A stretch of DNA of 64,000 bases from Parachlorella kessleri (Eukaryota > Chlorophyta > Trebouxiophyceae > Chlorellales > Chlorellaceae): contig BBXU01000827.1 in NCBI GenBank assembly GCA_001598975.1, positions 19,327 through 83,326 on the forward strand, given 5' to 3'. Made by a program: the position numbers and the translations under genes. The notes under the pieces were generated by a model, which was not told the origin of the DNA, searched no databases, and saw only the letters and a program-made list of their open reading frames with translations. Positions 37,001 to 48,800 of this stretch are shown piece by piece; position 1 is the first letter of the stretch; every line of letters starts with the position of its first letter.

Positions 37001-39289
37001 ATTTCTTCCTCTCTTCACGAGGCGGTCTCCTATCCCCTCCCGCTTTCTCTTTTCTATAGTCCTCCTCTCCTTGACAAGGCAGCCCTGGGACTGCCCTCAT
37101 CCCATGCAGAGGCTGCGGGCCGGATCTGGCGTGATGGGCAGAAGCGCAGGGTGTTTGTGTACCGCTTCCTGACCAGCGGGACCATCGAGGAGAAGGTATA
37201 CCAGCGCCAGCTGTCCAAGGAGGGGCTGCAGCAGGTGTGTGGGCATGGTGCTGGTGGCGGGAGTGGCTGATGACCTTGCAGCACCATGCTAGGGTGCCTC
37301 ACTGACTGGCTGCGACAGGCAAATGCATGAACAGGTAAGGTGCATGCAAGGCTGGCTTACATCGTTGCTGCCGCAACCTGCCAGCCATGTCCTACGGGGC
37401 ATCACGTCCTGTGCATGCGCCACTGCATGCAACACAGGAACCCACGCTTCATCGACACAGCTTGCCCTTGTGTGACTGGCTGGCTGCTGTAGGTGGTCAA
37501 CTCCAAGGGGGGGGCCACCTCCGGCCCCAACTTGATGTCCATGGAGGAGCTGCGAGACCTGTTCTCGTATGACCCCACCACCCTCTCCAGCACCTACGAG
37601 TCACTGTGCAAGGACGACAGGACAGACCAGGAGCGGGCAGCAGGGCAGCAGCAGCAGCAGCAGGCGCCAGAGATGGATGGCCAGGTGAGGGTGCCAAAGG
37701 GCCCCATGCTCAGCAGCTGGGTCGGTTGGCGGTCTCTGGCAGGCAGCTGCTGGCAGCAACGTCAGCAGTTTTGTAGCAGGAGCAAAGCCGCCGGCTTGCC
37801 ACTTCATGCTGGTTGTACTTCACACTGATGAAGGAGTTCATGAAGGCCGCACCAGCTGGTGCCTTGTGCCTCATGCGCAGGGCGACGATTCTGCGGCAGG
37901 AGGGGTAGGCAGAAACCTTATCTGCAAGGCCCAGGTCGGCAAGCCGGCAGAGGAGGACCTGCAGAGCTGGGGCCACCACAGCAGCGTGGACAGCGTGCCG
38001 GATCCCGTCATGCAGCAGATTGGAGGCGAGCACGTCAGCTTTGTGTTCTCGTGCCAGGTGCGGGGAGGCCTGCATGCAATGCTGGCAGCACCCGCATGCC
38101 TGGGCATGTGTCATAATGGCAGGGCGTTGCTTGAGTGGTAGCGCGTGACAGGTCTACTGTGCAGCAGGGGTTTGTGTGTGGGAAGCAAGTAAGCCGGTGT
38201 CAAGGTGATCTGGAGCGGTAGTTCCTGCATGATATGCCCTAGGCACACCATTGCATTGAGGTGTTGCTCCTCTGCCTCCAGGTTGATGGCAAAGCGCTTG
38301 AGCCTGAGACGTCCCAGGAGCGACAGTCGGCAGTGGCAGGCACACCAGGCGCCGCTCCGCCCTCAAAGCGGGGACCCAGCAGGGGTAGCACAGCATGCGG
38401 GGCGCAGGCGCAGGGCAGTGGGCCAAGCAGGCTTCAAGCGGCACCTGGCAGGCAGACGGCGCCTGGTGCTGTGCCTGCTATGCCAAGCACTGCTGAGCCA
38501 GGCGGATGCCGCGGTACTCGACCAGAGGTGCAGCAGGCGGCGGTAGGCGCAGCTGGCGGGCAAGGAGACCAGTTCGGCAGCAGCAGACCGCGGGAGCCAC
38601 CCGCTGGCCAGGCACCAGCGGGGTTTGAGGCGGGGAGGGCCGGCAACAGCGGTGGAAGCATGTGGCAGCTGGGTGGTGCCTCGCGGCTGGGCGGAGACTC
38701 ATTGCCAGGCAGAGCGGCAGGCAGCTTGGTGGTTGCAGCAGCAGCACCGGCGGCGGCAGCTAGGGCAGAGTTGGTAGGGGGGTTGAGCGAAGCCGGGGGC
38801 AGTCATGGAGGCAAGGAGAACACTGCAGCCAATGATGGGGGTGCCCCAGCCACATGCGCAGCAGGCAGCACGTGCCCAGAGCAGCCGGGGCGGCCACCTG
38901 GACGGTCGCTCTTATCGCTGCCAAAACGGTGCGAGCAATCAAAAACAGTGTCATGCATCTTCAAACTGTCGCCCACCACCTTCAGACCAATTGTCATGTT
39001 GTGCTAGGGACGAGTGGCGTAGACTGTGCCTGTCTACGGCTTTACTGTGCTTCTTCACTGTCAGCAGTGACGTCCAAACCTGTTATTTAAATAGTGCTGC
39101 CTTCCTGAACGCGGGTGTGCTGGTGAACTGTGCAGGCCAGCAACAGCTAAGCCTCCTGCAGCAGCAGCAGTGCAAGCTCAGCCAGCCACCAGCTCTGGCC
39201 AGCAGCAGAAGCGCAAGCTGGTCCAGTCTGGCTCAGCAGCAAGCAAGAAGGTTATCTGCATATCTGATAGTGATGATGACTTCCAATGA
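31037..39289 (+). CDS. RAD54: RAD54 homologous-recombination DNA translocase (SNF2 family)
   Basis: Exons: 31037-31257, 31370-31487, 31543-31782, 32090-32309, 32557-32600, 32766-32903, 33220-33312, 33491-33504, 33705-33816, 33994-34072, 34239-34348, 34769-34870, 35121-35278, 35494-35563, 35734-35821, 36062-36168, 36407-36503, 36726-36839, 37110-37234, 37493-37684, 37881-38057, 38282-38928 and 39136-39289; 1,139 residues. It remodels DNA and stimulates RAD51 strand exchange in the nucleus. Motif I is [11 protein letters not shown] (~270), motif II DEAH (~386), motif III SGTPLQN, and motif [13 protein letters not shown]. The match to plant RAD54 extends to [10 protein letters not shown] and an acidic end (ISDSDDDFQ). 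Exon 22 inserts ~215 low-complexity residues before that end. Three introns use GC donors (32601, 33505, 35564), and exon 8 is only 14 nt. Confidence 0.96.
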
Positions 39290-39528
39290 GTTCTACTCAC
39301 CGGACCCAGGCTTGCTTTCTGTTGAGTTTGAAGGACATTGCTAGAGCAAGGCCAGAGGGCCATAACAGCTCGTGCAAGGGAAGAAATCAAGTCCAAGTAA
39401 CAATTCTATAGCTTGTCACAGCTATAGCTAGCTAGCTAAGGCCTGCTGATGCAGTGGATCACATGCGGCCCAGGGCATGCGCAGCAGGCTGCAGGGCCCA
39501 TGGCGACTGAAGGCCTTAACGCTTGCAC

Positions 39529-42256
39529 ATGGGCAAGCCATCAATGCACTCTAGCATGCGTTTCAGCTGGACAAGCGCTCTTCTCGTAGGGAGTACTATC
39601 GTTGCAGCGCTCCACACATGGCATGCTAACCTTCGTTACAAACCTGAGGTCAAGAGTGACTATGGTCTGGAGCGATACACTGCCTTCTCAGGGGCACCTG
39701 CAGGATGGCTCCTGCTGCACACAGCAGCCCTCTGCCTGCTGCTCAGGTCAGCTGACCCAGCAGGCTACCCCTGTCAGACCGCAGGTACCCTGCGTTCATT
39801 AAGCAGGCTGCTGCACCCGCAGGGCATTCAATAGCAACATAGCAGCTGTGGGTTCAGCAGTCAAGCTGGCAGGCATCCACATGGCCGTAGCCCTGCTATC
39901 CCTGACCTTCGTTGTCTTCATGCATGGCATTGCGGCTGCGTGTCCAGTTGGCTTTGCTGTCATTGGCAAACTGCTGCTCGTCAAACTGCGGCCGAGCAAA
40001 GCCAGCCATGCGGCCATATGGGCATATGCCGCACTGGCAGTCTTTGCAAACAACAGTCTTCAGGTGAGATCCCAGACCCCAACAAGGGTTTGCATTGTGA
40101 GCAAAGCTGACCGCTGGGCTGTCGCCTGGGACTGACCACGTGACTGCCTGTCAAGCAGGTATCGCCAACACTGGAGCTTCCAGTGTTCCTCCACCGCTTC
40201 CGGTGCGCCATTCCACAGTAGCAATTGCCGACTTGTACTGCTGCTCCTGAGGCAGCCTAGGAATGACCTGTTACAAGTCCATTTCTGGGTGCCGTTGCTC
40301 CCTGTGCAGGGGACTGGCGCCTTCACCGTTTCACGTCTCTCTAACGCTGCGATACACAGTGCTGCGCTTCCTGTCCTACGCTACCGACTACTTGAACGGA
40401 GATATCCAGTCCACAGGGCGCTTGCCAGGCATCGCCGGCCTCAATCCAGCACAGTGTGACTCCTCATCCCCCAGGATACAGGCAGCTAGGAGAGCACATG
40501 GAAGTGGCAGGCCAGGGCCAACAGCGGGAGCGGAAGGTAGGTGATGTCAAATCTGGTGAAATTGCCCGACTGAGGACTGTCCAACACGGGAGGGTTGCAG
40601 GAAAGGTTTCATCTCCTACAATAGGTGTCTTCCTCTCCCATCCCTGCCTGTGCGCTCAGCATCTTACACGTTTTGCGAAGGGCTGTTGGATGCTGCTGTG
40701 TGCAGCTGTAGTGCGACCCCATAACCCCTGCTAGACAGGAATTGTGGCGCGGTTGCAAGGGAATGGCCGGGTGCTGGTGTTGATTGCTGAGACCCTGTTC
40801 GTAGCCACCCCTGTAGGTTCTTCTGACAAGCACCAGTTGGATTCCTTCACAGCCGTGGCCAGCAGCAGCTGGACGGCCTTCCTTAGCTACATGTTCTTTG
40901 CGCCGCTGTACCTTGCCGGCCCCCTCCTTGCTGCCCAGGACTACTACCAGCAGGTGGCCAGCCTGGCAGGCAGAAGCTCTGGCAGCAGCAGCACCACCAA
41001 ATGTAGCAACCCAGGCATGACCGTGGCAGCAGCAGCCCAGCATCCCCGCTGGACCATGGAGCTCATGCGGCTGTTAGGCCTGATAGGCATAGTAGAGGCG
41101 GCACGCCACACTTTCTACGCTCCAGACATGGTGCTCCCGCACTACCAAAACCTCTGGTAAGTTGTTCCTCAGTTTGGAAGGCACAGGGAGGGCTTGTTAC
41201 GGCGGTGGTAAACACAGAGCAGGCGCGGTGGCGGCCCTGCGAAGGCGTCATGTTGACCTGGCTCTCAAACCAGCGTGTGTTGGTTTACGTAAGTCTTTTC
41301 ATTGTCGCAGGCCGTGGCAGGTCTGGTTTGCCACGCTGAGCCTGCTGGCAGCCATATGGCTTCAGTCAGTGGTGCCGTGGACCATCGCTCGCCTTGCAGC
41401 AAGGACTCTGGGGATCCTCACAGTGGACGAGGCACCAGTCAGCTTCGTGGCAGCCTCAGTCAGTGCCCGCACCTTCTGGCGCAACTTCCACGTCAGCTGG
41501 TACCGCTGGTTGGTGCGCTATGTGTACAGGCCGCTGGGCGGCGGATGGCGGGCGGCGACCGCGGTTATGCTGGTGTCCACCCTCCTGCACGGCTTCAGCA
41601 GGTGGAGCCAACAGGGAGACGCATGCCTGCACCATGCAGCCTGCATGGCTGCTGTCATGGCATTATGTGAAACAAGGGAGCTGCTCTTCTACAAACTGTA
41701 CAGCTGTTTAATGAGTGGCATTGGTGTGAGAGTCATGTGTGCGGCGCTGGGAACTACCGTGAAACTACTGTCAAACTGCTGCCTTGTAGGCCATGGCTGC
41801 TGTGGGGCCTTGGCAACCTTGCCATGCTCGTCTCTGAGCGGGCTCTCACAAGCTGGCAACGCCCCAGCTGGTAGGTGTCATCCCCGCGTGTCTGCCCGGC
41901 TTCCGTGCTGCTGTGTGCCCTGGGGGGCACAGGGGATGCACATGAAGTGCACGCTGGCCTGGGTGCCTTACCTGAACCAATCCATTCACAGGTGATATGG
42001 TTTGAGCGCTTGTCGCAGGGTACCTGGGTACATCACCGGAGGCCTCAACCAAGCCTTGGCCATGGCATCCATGGTGGTGCTGCTCCCACTCCCCAGCTGG
42101 AGCACGTTCCTGTGGTTTAACGTTGTCAACGTCCCCATGTGCATCCTGAACAGCGTACGCTTGAAAGGCAGCGACTATGCCGCTGCACCACAGCGTCGCC
42201 CCTTTGGTAAGCTTGCGGGCATGCCACTACCACTGTCAAGTGGCAAACTGCTGTGA
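39529..42256 (+). CDS. GUP1-like MBOAT O-acyltransferase
   Basis: Eight exons: 39529-39784, 39858-40063, 40159-40202, 40310-40536, 40739-41156, 41311-41601, 41790-41870 and 42019-42256, giving 586 residues. MBOAT proteins move acyl chains inside ER membranes. Yeast GUP1 remodels GPI anchors, and the related HHAT acylates Hedgehog. Marks of the GUP1/HHAT branch are DYLNGD, FLSYMFFAPLYLAGPLL, and FWRNFHVSWYRWLVRYVYRP followed by LGG. The likely active-site His is in LVSTLLHGFS (~477). About ten hydrophobic helices are visible. Residues from the second half of exon 4 form a hydrophilic insert. The ATG at 39529 is the first in frame; 39544 is a possible alternative. Substrate not predictable. It starts 239 bp after RAD54 ends, on the same strand. 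Confidence 0.82.
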
Positions 42257-42803
42257 GCGTCCCTCCCCATGCGACCACTGCCTAGGTCTGCAGGGCCTGT
42301 GGCCATGCAGCATCAGTCATTGCCTTGGTCCCTCAAAATAACAACAACAACAACAACAGTTTCAATTTTGAGACGAGTGGCAGGTATAGCTAGGTGGTGT
42401 GCTACGAGATGTGGACAAACTGCTGTCTGACCCCATGTTATCATGGGCAGTCCACCTTAGATGGGTGGCAGGTATAGGAGCAGTGGAAATCAGGGTCTAG
42501 GCCAAGCTGCTCCATGCTGTGATGAGAGTCACACATATATACAACCAACCTCGCCTGGCATAGCATGCTCAAGAGCAAGGCCGGGGTCAAGCAGCAAAGA
42601 GGAACGTCCCAAGAGTTCAATGCCTCAAGCTGCCCCCTCAATACACGCTCACTGTGCACACTCGAGTAACAAGGAGAAAATGCGTCATACATGTCATCGT
42701 CACAAGCAAGAACAGTGCTGCTATTGTCAGAATAATGCATTGTGCAACCACATGCCCGGCAGGCCCGCTAGATCGGCCCGATATTTCGGTTGCTGACTTG
42801 GCC
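42257..42803. other. Intergenic region between convergent MBOAT and AZG genes, with (ACA)n tract
   Basis: About 550 bp between two facing stop codons. It holds an (AAC)n run of about six units at ~42340-42359. No gene or RNA is seen, and no TGTAA is apparent for either gene at a typical distance. Confidence 0.4.
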
Positions 42804-45800
42804 CTACCGCGGCGCAGCAGGTGGCCGCGCCGGCCCCGCATGTGGCGCCTGCCAGGGCGGGGGCGCCCCCTCAGCCTGGCTGCTGTGGCTCCGGCTGCCG
42901 CTGCCAGCATCCAAGCCATTCTGCTGCTGCCCCTGCTGCTGCTGGCAATCTATAGGGCCATCCTCAGAACCCGGCGCACCCCCCCTCTCTCTCCCCGCCC
43001 CAGCGCTGCTGATGCTGCCGCCAGGCGGCGGCGCATGCTCAGTGCTGGTACCTGGCTGCTGTTGGGCCGTCGACTCAGGCAGGTGTTCCACCTCACCGCC
43101 TGACCGCTCATCGCCAACCTCCCCCTCGTCCTGATGGGTGCCTGCCTCATGCGCCGCCGCTACTGCTGCCGCCATGGCCGCTATGTCCCCGGAGAACCTG
43201 GTGCTGCTGGCCCCCGCCAGGGACTGCTCCGACGACACGGTGGGGTAGTCTATCGGACCCACATCCCCAAACAGCCGGAAGCTGGTCTGGGCAGGGCCCA
43301 GCTGCAAGTCATCTAGGGTGCTGTCTGCCGGCGACAGCGGCCCTACATCCCCAAACAGCCGGAAGCTGCCCTGCGACTCCGGCAGCTGCTCCTGCTCCGC
43401 TGCTGCGTCACCGCTATCTGCCGGCGGCAGCGGGCCAACGTCCCCAAACAGCCTGAAGCTGGCGGCGCCCTCTTGGGGCGGCTCATCCCCCGAGCTGTCA
43501 GCTGTCGGCAGGTCCACCCCACCAAAAAGCCGGAAGCTGCTGCCCTTGTCGTCCAGCGCGGCGGCGGGCGCTTCGCCCTCGCTGCTCGGCAGCTGCACGT
43601 CGCCAAACAGCCGGAAGCTGGGCTCGGGCTCCGCCTGGGAAGACTGCAGGCTGTACTGCCGACGGTGGCCGCGCGGCACGCGCCGCCTGTCTTCCCTGCT
43701 CGCTGCCGCGGCAGCGGCGGCCATTGCCGGGGCGCTGAAGGGGCTTGGGGGCTGTGTTGAGCCGGGTGCCAGCTTGAATCCGCCGCCGCTGAACTCGACG
43801 TTGGCTTCTGTGGAGGAGGTGGAGAGCTGCCGCCGGTAGGTGGGTGGCTGCCAGCCTGCGCGGTTGGAGGGTAGCACCATGCGTGTGCCCGAGAAGAAGT
43901 AGTGAACCCAGAGGCGATGCAGGCTGCTGGTTCTGAGACCTATTGAGGGCACCAAGTTTACTTGCGTCCGTGCCAGAACCACAGCTCTGAGAATTGCGAC
44001 AACACAATACAGATACAGTCCCTGCCACAAGGAATTTCCATTCCCGTGGACCCGCTCTTTGCCAGGCAATGCCCATGACGGCAACTGCGGTACGGAGCCG
44101 ACCCCCAAGTCGCCCCCAAGACTCACAGCTCGCACGCCCACCACAGCAAGCACAGCGGCTGCGGCCCCACCTGCGTATTTGGCTCTCAGGACCTCCCTTG
44201 CCTCCTGCAGCGTTGCCGGCGGGGCCGCCACCTCATGGCCCTGGGCGTAGTCCTGGTACAAGGTTCCCTCGTGGAAGGAGGACGACGCCCTCAACTCAAT
44301 GTCCCCACCTGGAAAGGTGTGAGGTGGTAGTGGGTGGATAAGTGGGCAGGGCGTCTCACAGGCTTGCCCAGGCCATGTGGCCAGCCCCTTTGCACAGGCT
44401 GTGCCCTTCTCACCCAGCTCCTGGGTCAGCCCTGCCTCATCATCGAGTAGTTCACTCTGCAGGCCGCTAGTGCTACCTGACCCCAGTGGGAGGTCCTGGG
44501 CGAAACAGAAAGGTCTATCCAATATGAAACACTAGGTTGAAAAACGGCCGGAGACCACAAGTCCCCTGCTGCAGTGAGCCAGCCGCTGACTCACCGCCAT
44601 CGTCCGGCACCAGCGCGGCCAGCCCTCCTGGCCCCGAGTAGGTGAGCGAGCGGTGGAAAGTCCTGCCGCCCAGCATAGGAGCCGGCCCGCTATCACCACC
44701 CCTGGCTGCTGCCGCCGCTGCCGCTGCTGCCAGCCCACCTCCAGTAGGCAGCGGCGGCCGGCCCAGGAGGCTGGGCGCCTCTGATATGCTCCGCACCACC
44801 CTCTTGGGGGACCGCGTAGGCTGGGACAGCTCCCCATTGGGGAAGATGCCTGCACGGAGCAGCCTAATGTCTTTTGGATGCACCACGCCAATGGAGCTTC
44901 AGTAGCGTTTGTGATGACATGCACACCGTTGGTGGCTGCGTGCTGGTAGAAGGGCGTCCCCAGGCGAGCATGCACCTCCCACGGCCTTAAACCCCAGAGC
45001 GTCTTCCCCCGGGCAAACCCTGGCCAAACAATCCAGTATCCTGGACAGGCGGGCACAGGCAACCTAGGTGCACAACAATGAGACCGCGGCGCGTCGGCTG
45101 GCGCTGGCGACGCTTACCATTTAGCCCAGACGGCGCGGCCGGGGGCGGCGCCCGGAGGCCGTGCCGCGTGGCCACGTCCAGGAATTGCAGGGGGGAGGAG
45201 TGGGAGAGGCTGCGGCGGTACAGTGGCAGTCCGCCCATGGCGCTGCCGCGCATGCTGCCTGGCACCTCCACAGCCTGCAATGGGAGGGTGCACACCCAGG
45301 GGGGGGGGGGGGGGGTTGGCTCTCTGGTTGAAAATATGTTCTCATTTTATCATCGAAAAAACTTGATATTTTTTCTTGAAAAAGAAAAAAAACCTTCATA
45401 TTCTCCCCTTGCACAGGTGCACCCGGCAGCCACCACAGCCCTGGAAGGCCAGCCACATTCAAGCTGGTACTGAGACATTCCAAGCACTGGTGAAGACGAC
45501 GACAATCAACGGCCTCCCTAGCAACCTTGCGCAACCGCCACATAGAACCACTGTACATAATATAAGAACGCCCCCCCCTTACCCACACACACAACCACCA
45601 CGACCACACACGCACAGCACCGCCATAACCCATCTCGCTTCAAGAAACCCATCCCAAAGTTGCGGACAGGCCAGGGAGCGGTTCCAGCCCAGCCCCCACA
45701 CTTGGTGCGCCCCCCTTCTGCCAGCCCAGCCACCCACCCCCGACCGCCCACCTGCAGGGTGTGCAGCGACGGGTACGAGTTTGCCTGGTGCAGCGCCCGC

Positions 45801-48800
45801 AAGCCGACGGCATTCAGCACGGGGCTGTGCCCCCTCCCGCCCGGCCCCGGGGGCAGGGAGGACTGGTAGGAGGCCTGGTCCAGGGTCCCGTCGTATGAGC
45901 CAGCCAGGGAGGCGCGGCTGCCGCCACCGTCGGAGAGGTAGGTCTTTCGGTGCCACATCTGAGTGCGCAACCTGGCGAAGAAAGGAGGGAAGAACAGCAC
46001 GAAGGAGGGTCAGCGAGGTGCACGCAGGGCGGGCTGCAGGAGGGGACAGCGCGTGCGCTACACGGACCGGAGATATGGACACATCCTCGCATGCTCCCAG
46101 GTAAACAGACGGTCTGACGAGGCACAATGGTGAGCGATGCCGCTGCCCAACGCGGAAACAGTCTGGCACACCCGCCAGCAGCGTGAAGCGCTTGCTGCCT
46201 TTGATAGCTGAGCTGCGCTCGGGGCAGGCGGCTAGCTGGCTCACCTCTTCACGAGGCGCTTGTCGGGGGCGTCGGGGTCCCCCTTCCCCGCCTTGCGCAC
46301 CAGGGTGTCCCACAGCCAGTAGGGCAGGTGGATGATGATGTAGGACGCAAGGCCCGCGATCACACCATAGGCAACTGCGGCGAGGAAGGCAGGGCTTGGG
46401 ATTTAAGACAGGCGCGGCACGCAGGGAGCCCGTGTGTGCTGCACATGCCCCACTTATTGGCAGGCTAGCCTGAGCGCCTGTGTGCTCCATCAGAACCGCA
46501 GACGGTGTCAGGCCCGTCACTCTCCCTCTGTGCAAAGGCACGATCCCCCCTATCGCACTGTGCCTGGCAAAGCCGTAAGTGACCCGCCCACCTGAGTACG
46601 TGAAGGGCATCAGAATGATGGTGAGGAAGGCGGGGATAGCCTCCCCGATGTCATCCCAGTCTATGTGCGCAATGTGGCCCAGTAGGATGGTCCCTGCAGC
46701 AGCGCCACCACCACATCACCCCAGCCGCGGGCGGGAAGCTGGTGAGTCGTTGGGTGGACGGCTGGTGGGAATGTGTAAGTTAATACTGACTTGGTACGTT
46801 CATATGGGACCGGAAACCCAACCCACTGCGCTGACATAAACTTGCAGCCTGCCTAGCACCCGGGGTGAGAGCCGGCCGTGCGCACACAAGCACGGCACGG
46901 CGCATGCCCAGGAGCTGCGTGGTTGTGCACGCTGCCTCAAGCTGCGGGCATACACCGCAAGTCTCCGTTCTATAAAGGCCACCTTGCCAGGCGCGTGGCT
47001 ACTTTGGTGCTGCTGTCTCCTCCATGGGGCAGCAGGTATATAATGCAGGCTGTCCTCCATGTGTAACACTTCCGCCATGCATGCCCCAGGCTCCCCGGGC
47101 GCAGGCTTACCCACGAGCACGAGTGCGGGGCCGGTGGCGTAGGGCGGGATGGAGGCCAGGATGGGGCTGAAGAAGAGCGAGACAAAGAAGAAGGCGCTAA
47201 CCACGATGGCAGTCAGACCCGTGCGCCCGCCATCCTCAATCCCTGGGCACGCGCAAGGGCCAAAGATAGTCACTTGCCCTGGCCTGTGACATGCTTGAAC
47301 GTTTGCACAACCCTCCCCACAAGGTCAGCCCGGCAGGCGCGTCAAGCATGCCGCGTTTGGTAGGGGCCAGCCCCACGCATCCTTACTTGCAACCTCTGGA
47401 CCAATGCTGCGGGCGGACCTCGGCTAGGAGGAGTGGCGCAGGCAGCACAGCATGACACCCCCCCCCCCCTCCCCCACAGCACAGGCTAACAAAAGACCCA
47501 TGCTCGGTCAGGAGGGCCCACCTGCCGCCGACTCGATGTAGACTGTCAGGGATGTGGTCCCCATCATGGATCCGGTAAGGATGCCCACGCCGTCCGATAG
47601 GAATGCCCACATCTGGCCCGGGAACTCTAGCTGGTCATTCATGAAGCCTGCAAGAGCCCTTGGACAAGGCTAGTCACTGTGGACCTTGTATACAGCTGGT
47701 GGAGCGTTGCACAAGGCGGCTGAGAAAGTGGGCTGGGTGGTGGGGCAACGCAGCAGCCTGCTGCAGTGCTGGCATGAAGTGGTGCAGCAGGCTCAGCAGG
47801 AGGTCTTGTCGGGCAGATTTGGGCCTGCCCCACAGAGGCGGCACAAATACAGCACGCTGCAAAGCACACGCCTGCGGCAGGGATGCACTCAGCACCGCCG
47901 GCTGGCTGCTTGCGCAAGAGCACTGCTCAGCCAGCCAGCCCAGCGCTTACCTGGCATGACGTGGTCCATCAGGCGAGCCATACTGCATCAAGCGGACAAG
48001 CAAGCGGGTGGGTTGGCCATGACGTCAGGACGCTACGACTTGCATTGTGTCGACACCCAAAGGCACCAATGCTCCCCCAGACGCCCACGGACCTCCACCG
48101 GCGGCTGCTCTGCAGTTCACTGCGCAAGGGTGGGTGGGCAAAAGAGGCCAGCAGGATCCAGCAAGTGTGCGCTGCTCCCAAGACGACCCCCCCCCACCCA
48201 CCTACCTGAGGAGCGTGCCCGTGCAGTCCAGCAGGTCAATGTACAGGAAGGTTATCATTGCCACGTACAGGTGCCCTGCAGGGCACAAGCAGGCAGGCAG
48301 GCAATTAGGCAGGCAGGGCCGGAGCACCTGCCACCACGGCCCAGTGTGAGCAGGAGAGGACCGAAAGGGGAGGAAGGAAGGAAGGAAGGAAGGAGTGGGC
48401 ATGTGGACAAACTTCGAGCATTAACCTTTTCAGCAAAGTTTACAAAACACTGCAGAATTCTTACGTTTCCAAACTAATAAGCAATAAGTAACCACTAGTA
48501 TGATAGCTTCCTGCTGCCAAACACATAGCACTGTCCATGCCGCTGCGCGCTTCAGCTGTGATAGGGACCGTACCGACCCTCAACTCACCCTTGCTGAAGG
48601 CTGACCAATCCCAGGCAAAGCCCGTCATGCTGAGGGAGGGCGCCGCCACCACTTTCTTGAAGAGCTCAAGCCGCGTCTCGCCACCTGCCGCGGCATCCAG
48701 GACAGTAGTGCTTTCCTAATCGAGCACACATGCACAGCTCATGTCCAAATCCAGAACGCGATGGGCAGCCGGAGGCCATATGTATGGTCTAGACAGCGAT

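Noticed and set aside
42804..44522. The SFRLFG-repeat region as a separate 572-codon single-exon gene
   Set aside because: The start of that frame is not an ATG, the frame runs through good splice sites, and the exon chain joins in phase to the permease. It remains possible that a second promoter exists.
45579..46610. A 343-codon open frame on the minus strand
   Set aside because: It overlaps AZG exons in a different frame, carries no family signal, and starts inside a conserved permease exon; it is a shadow.
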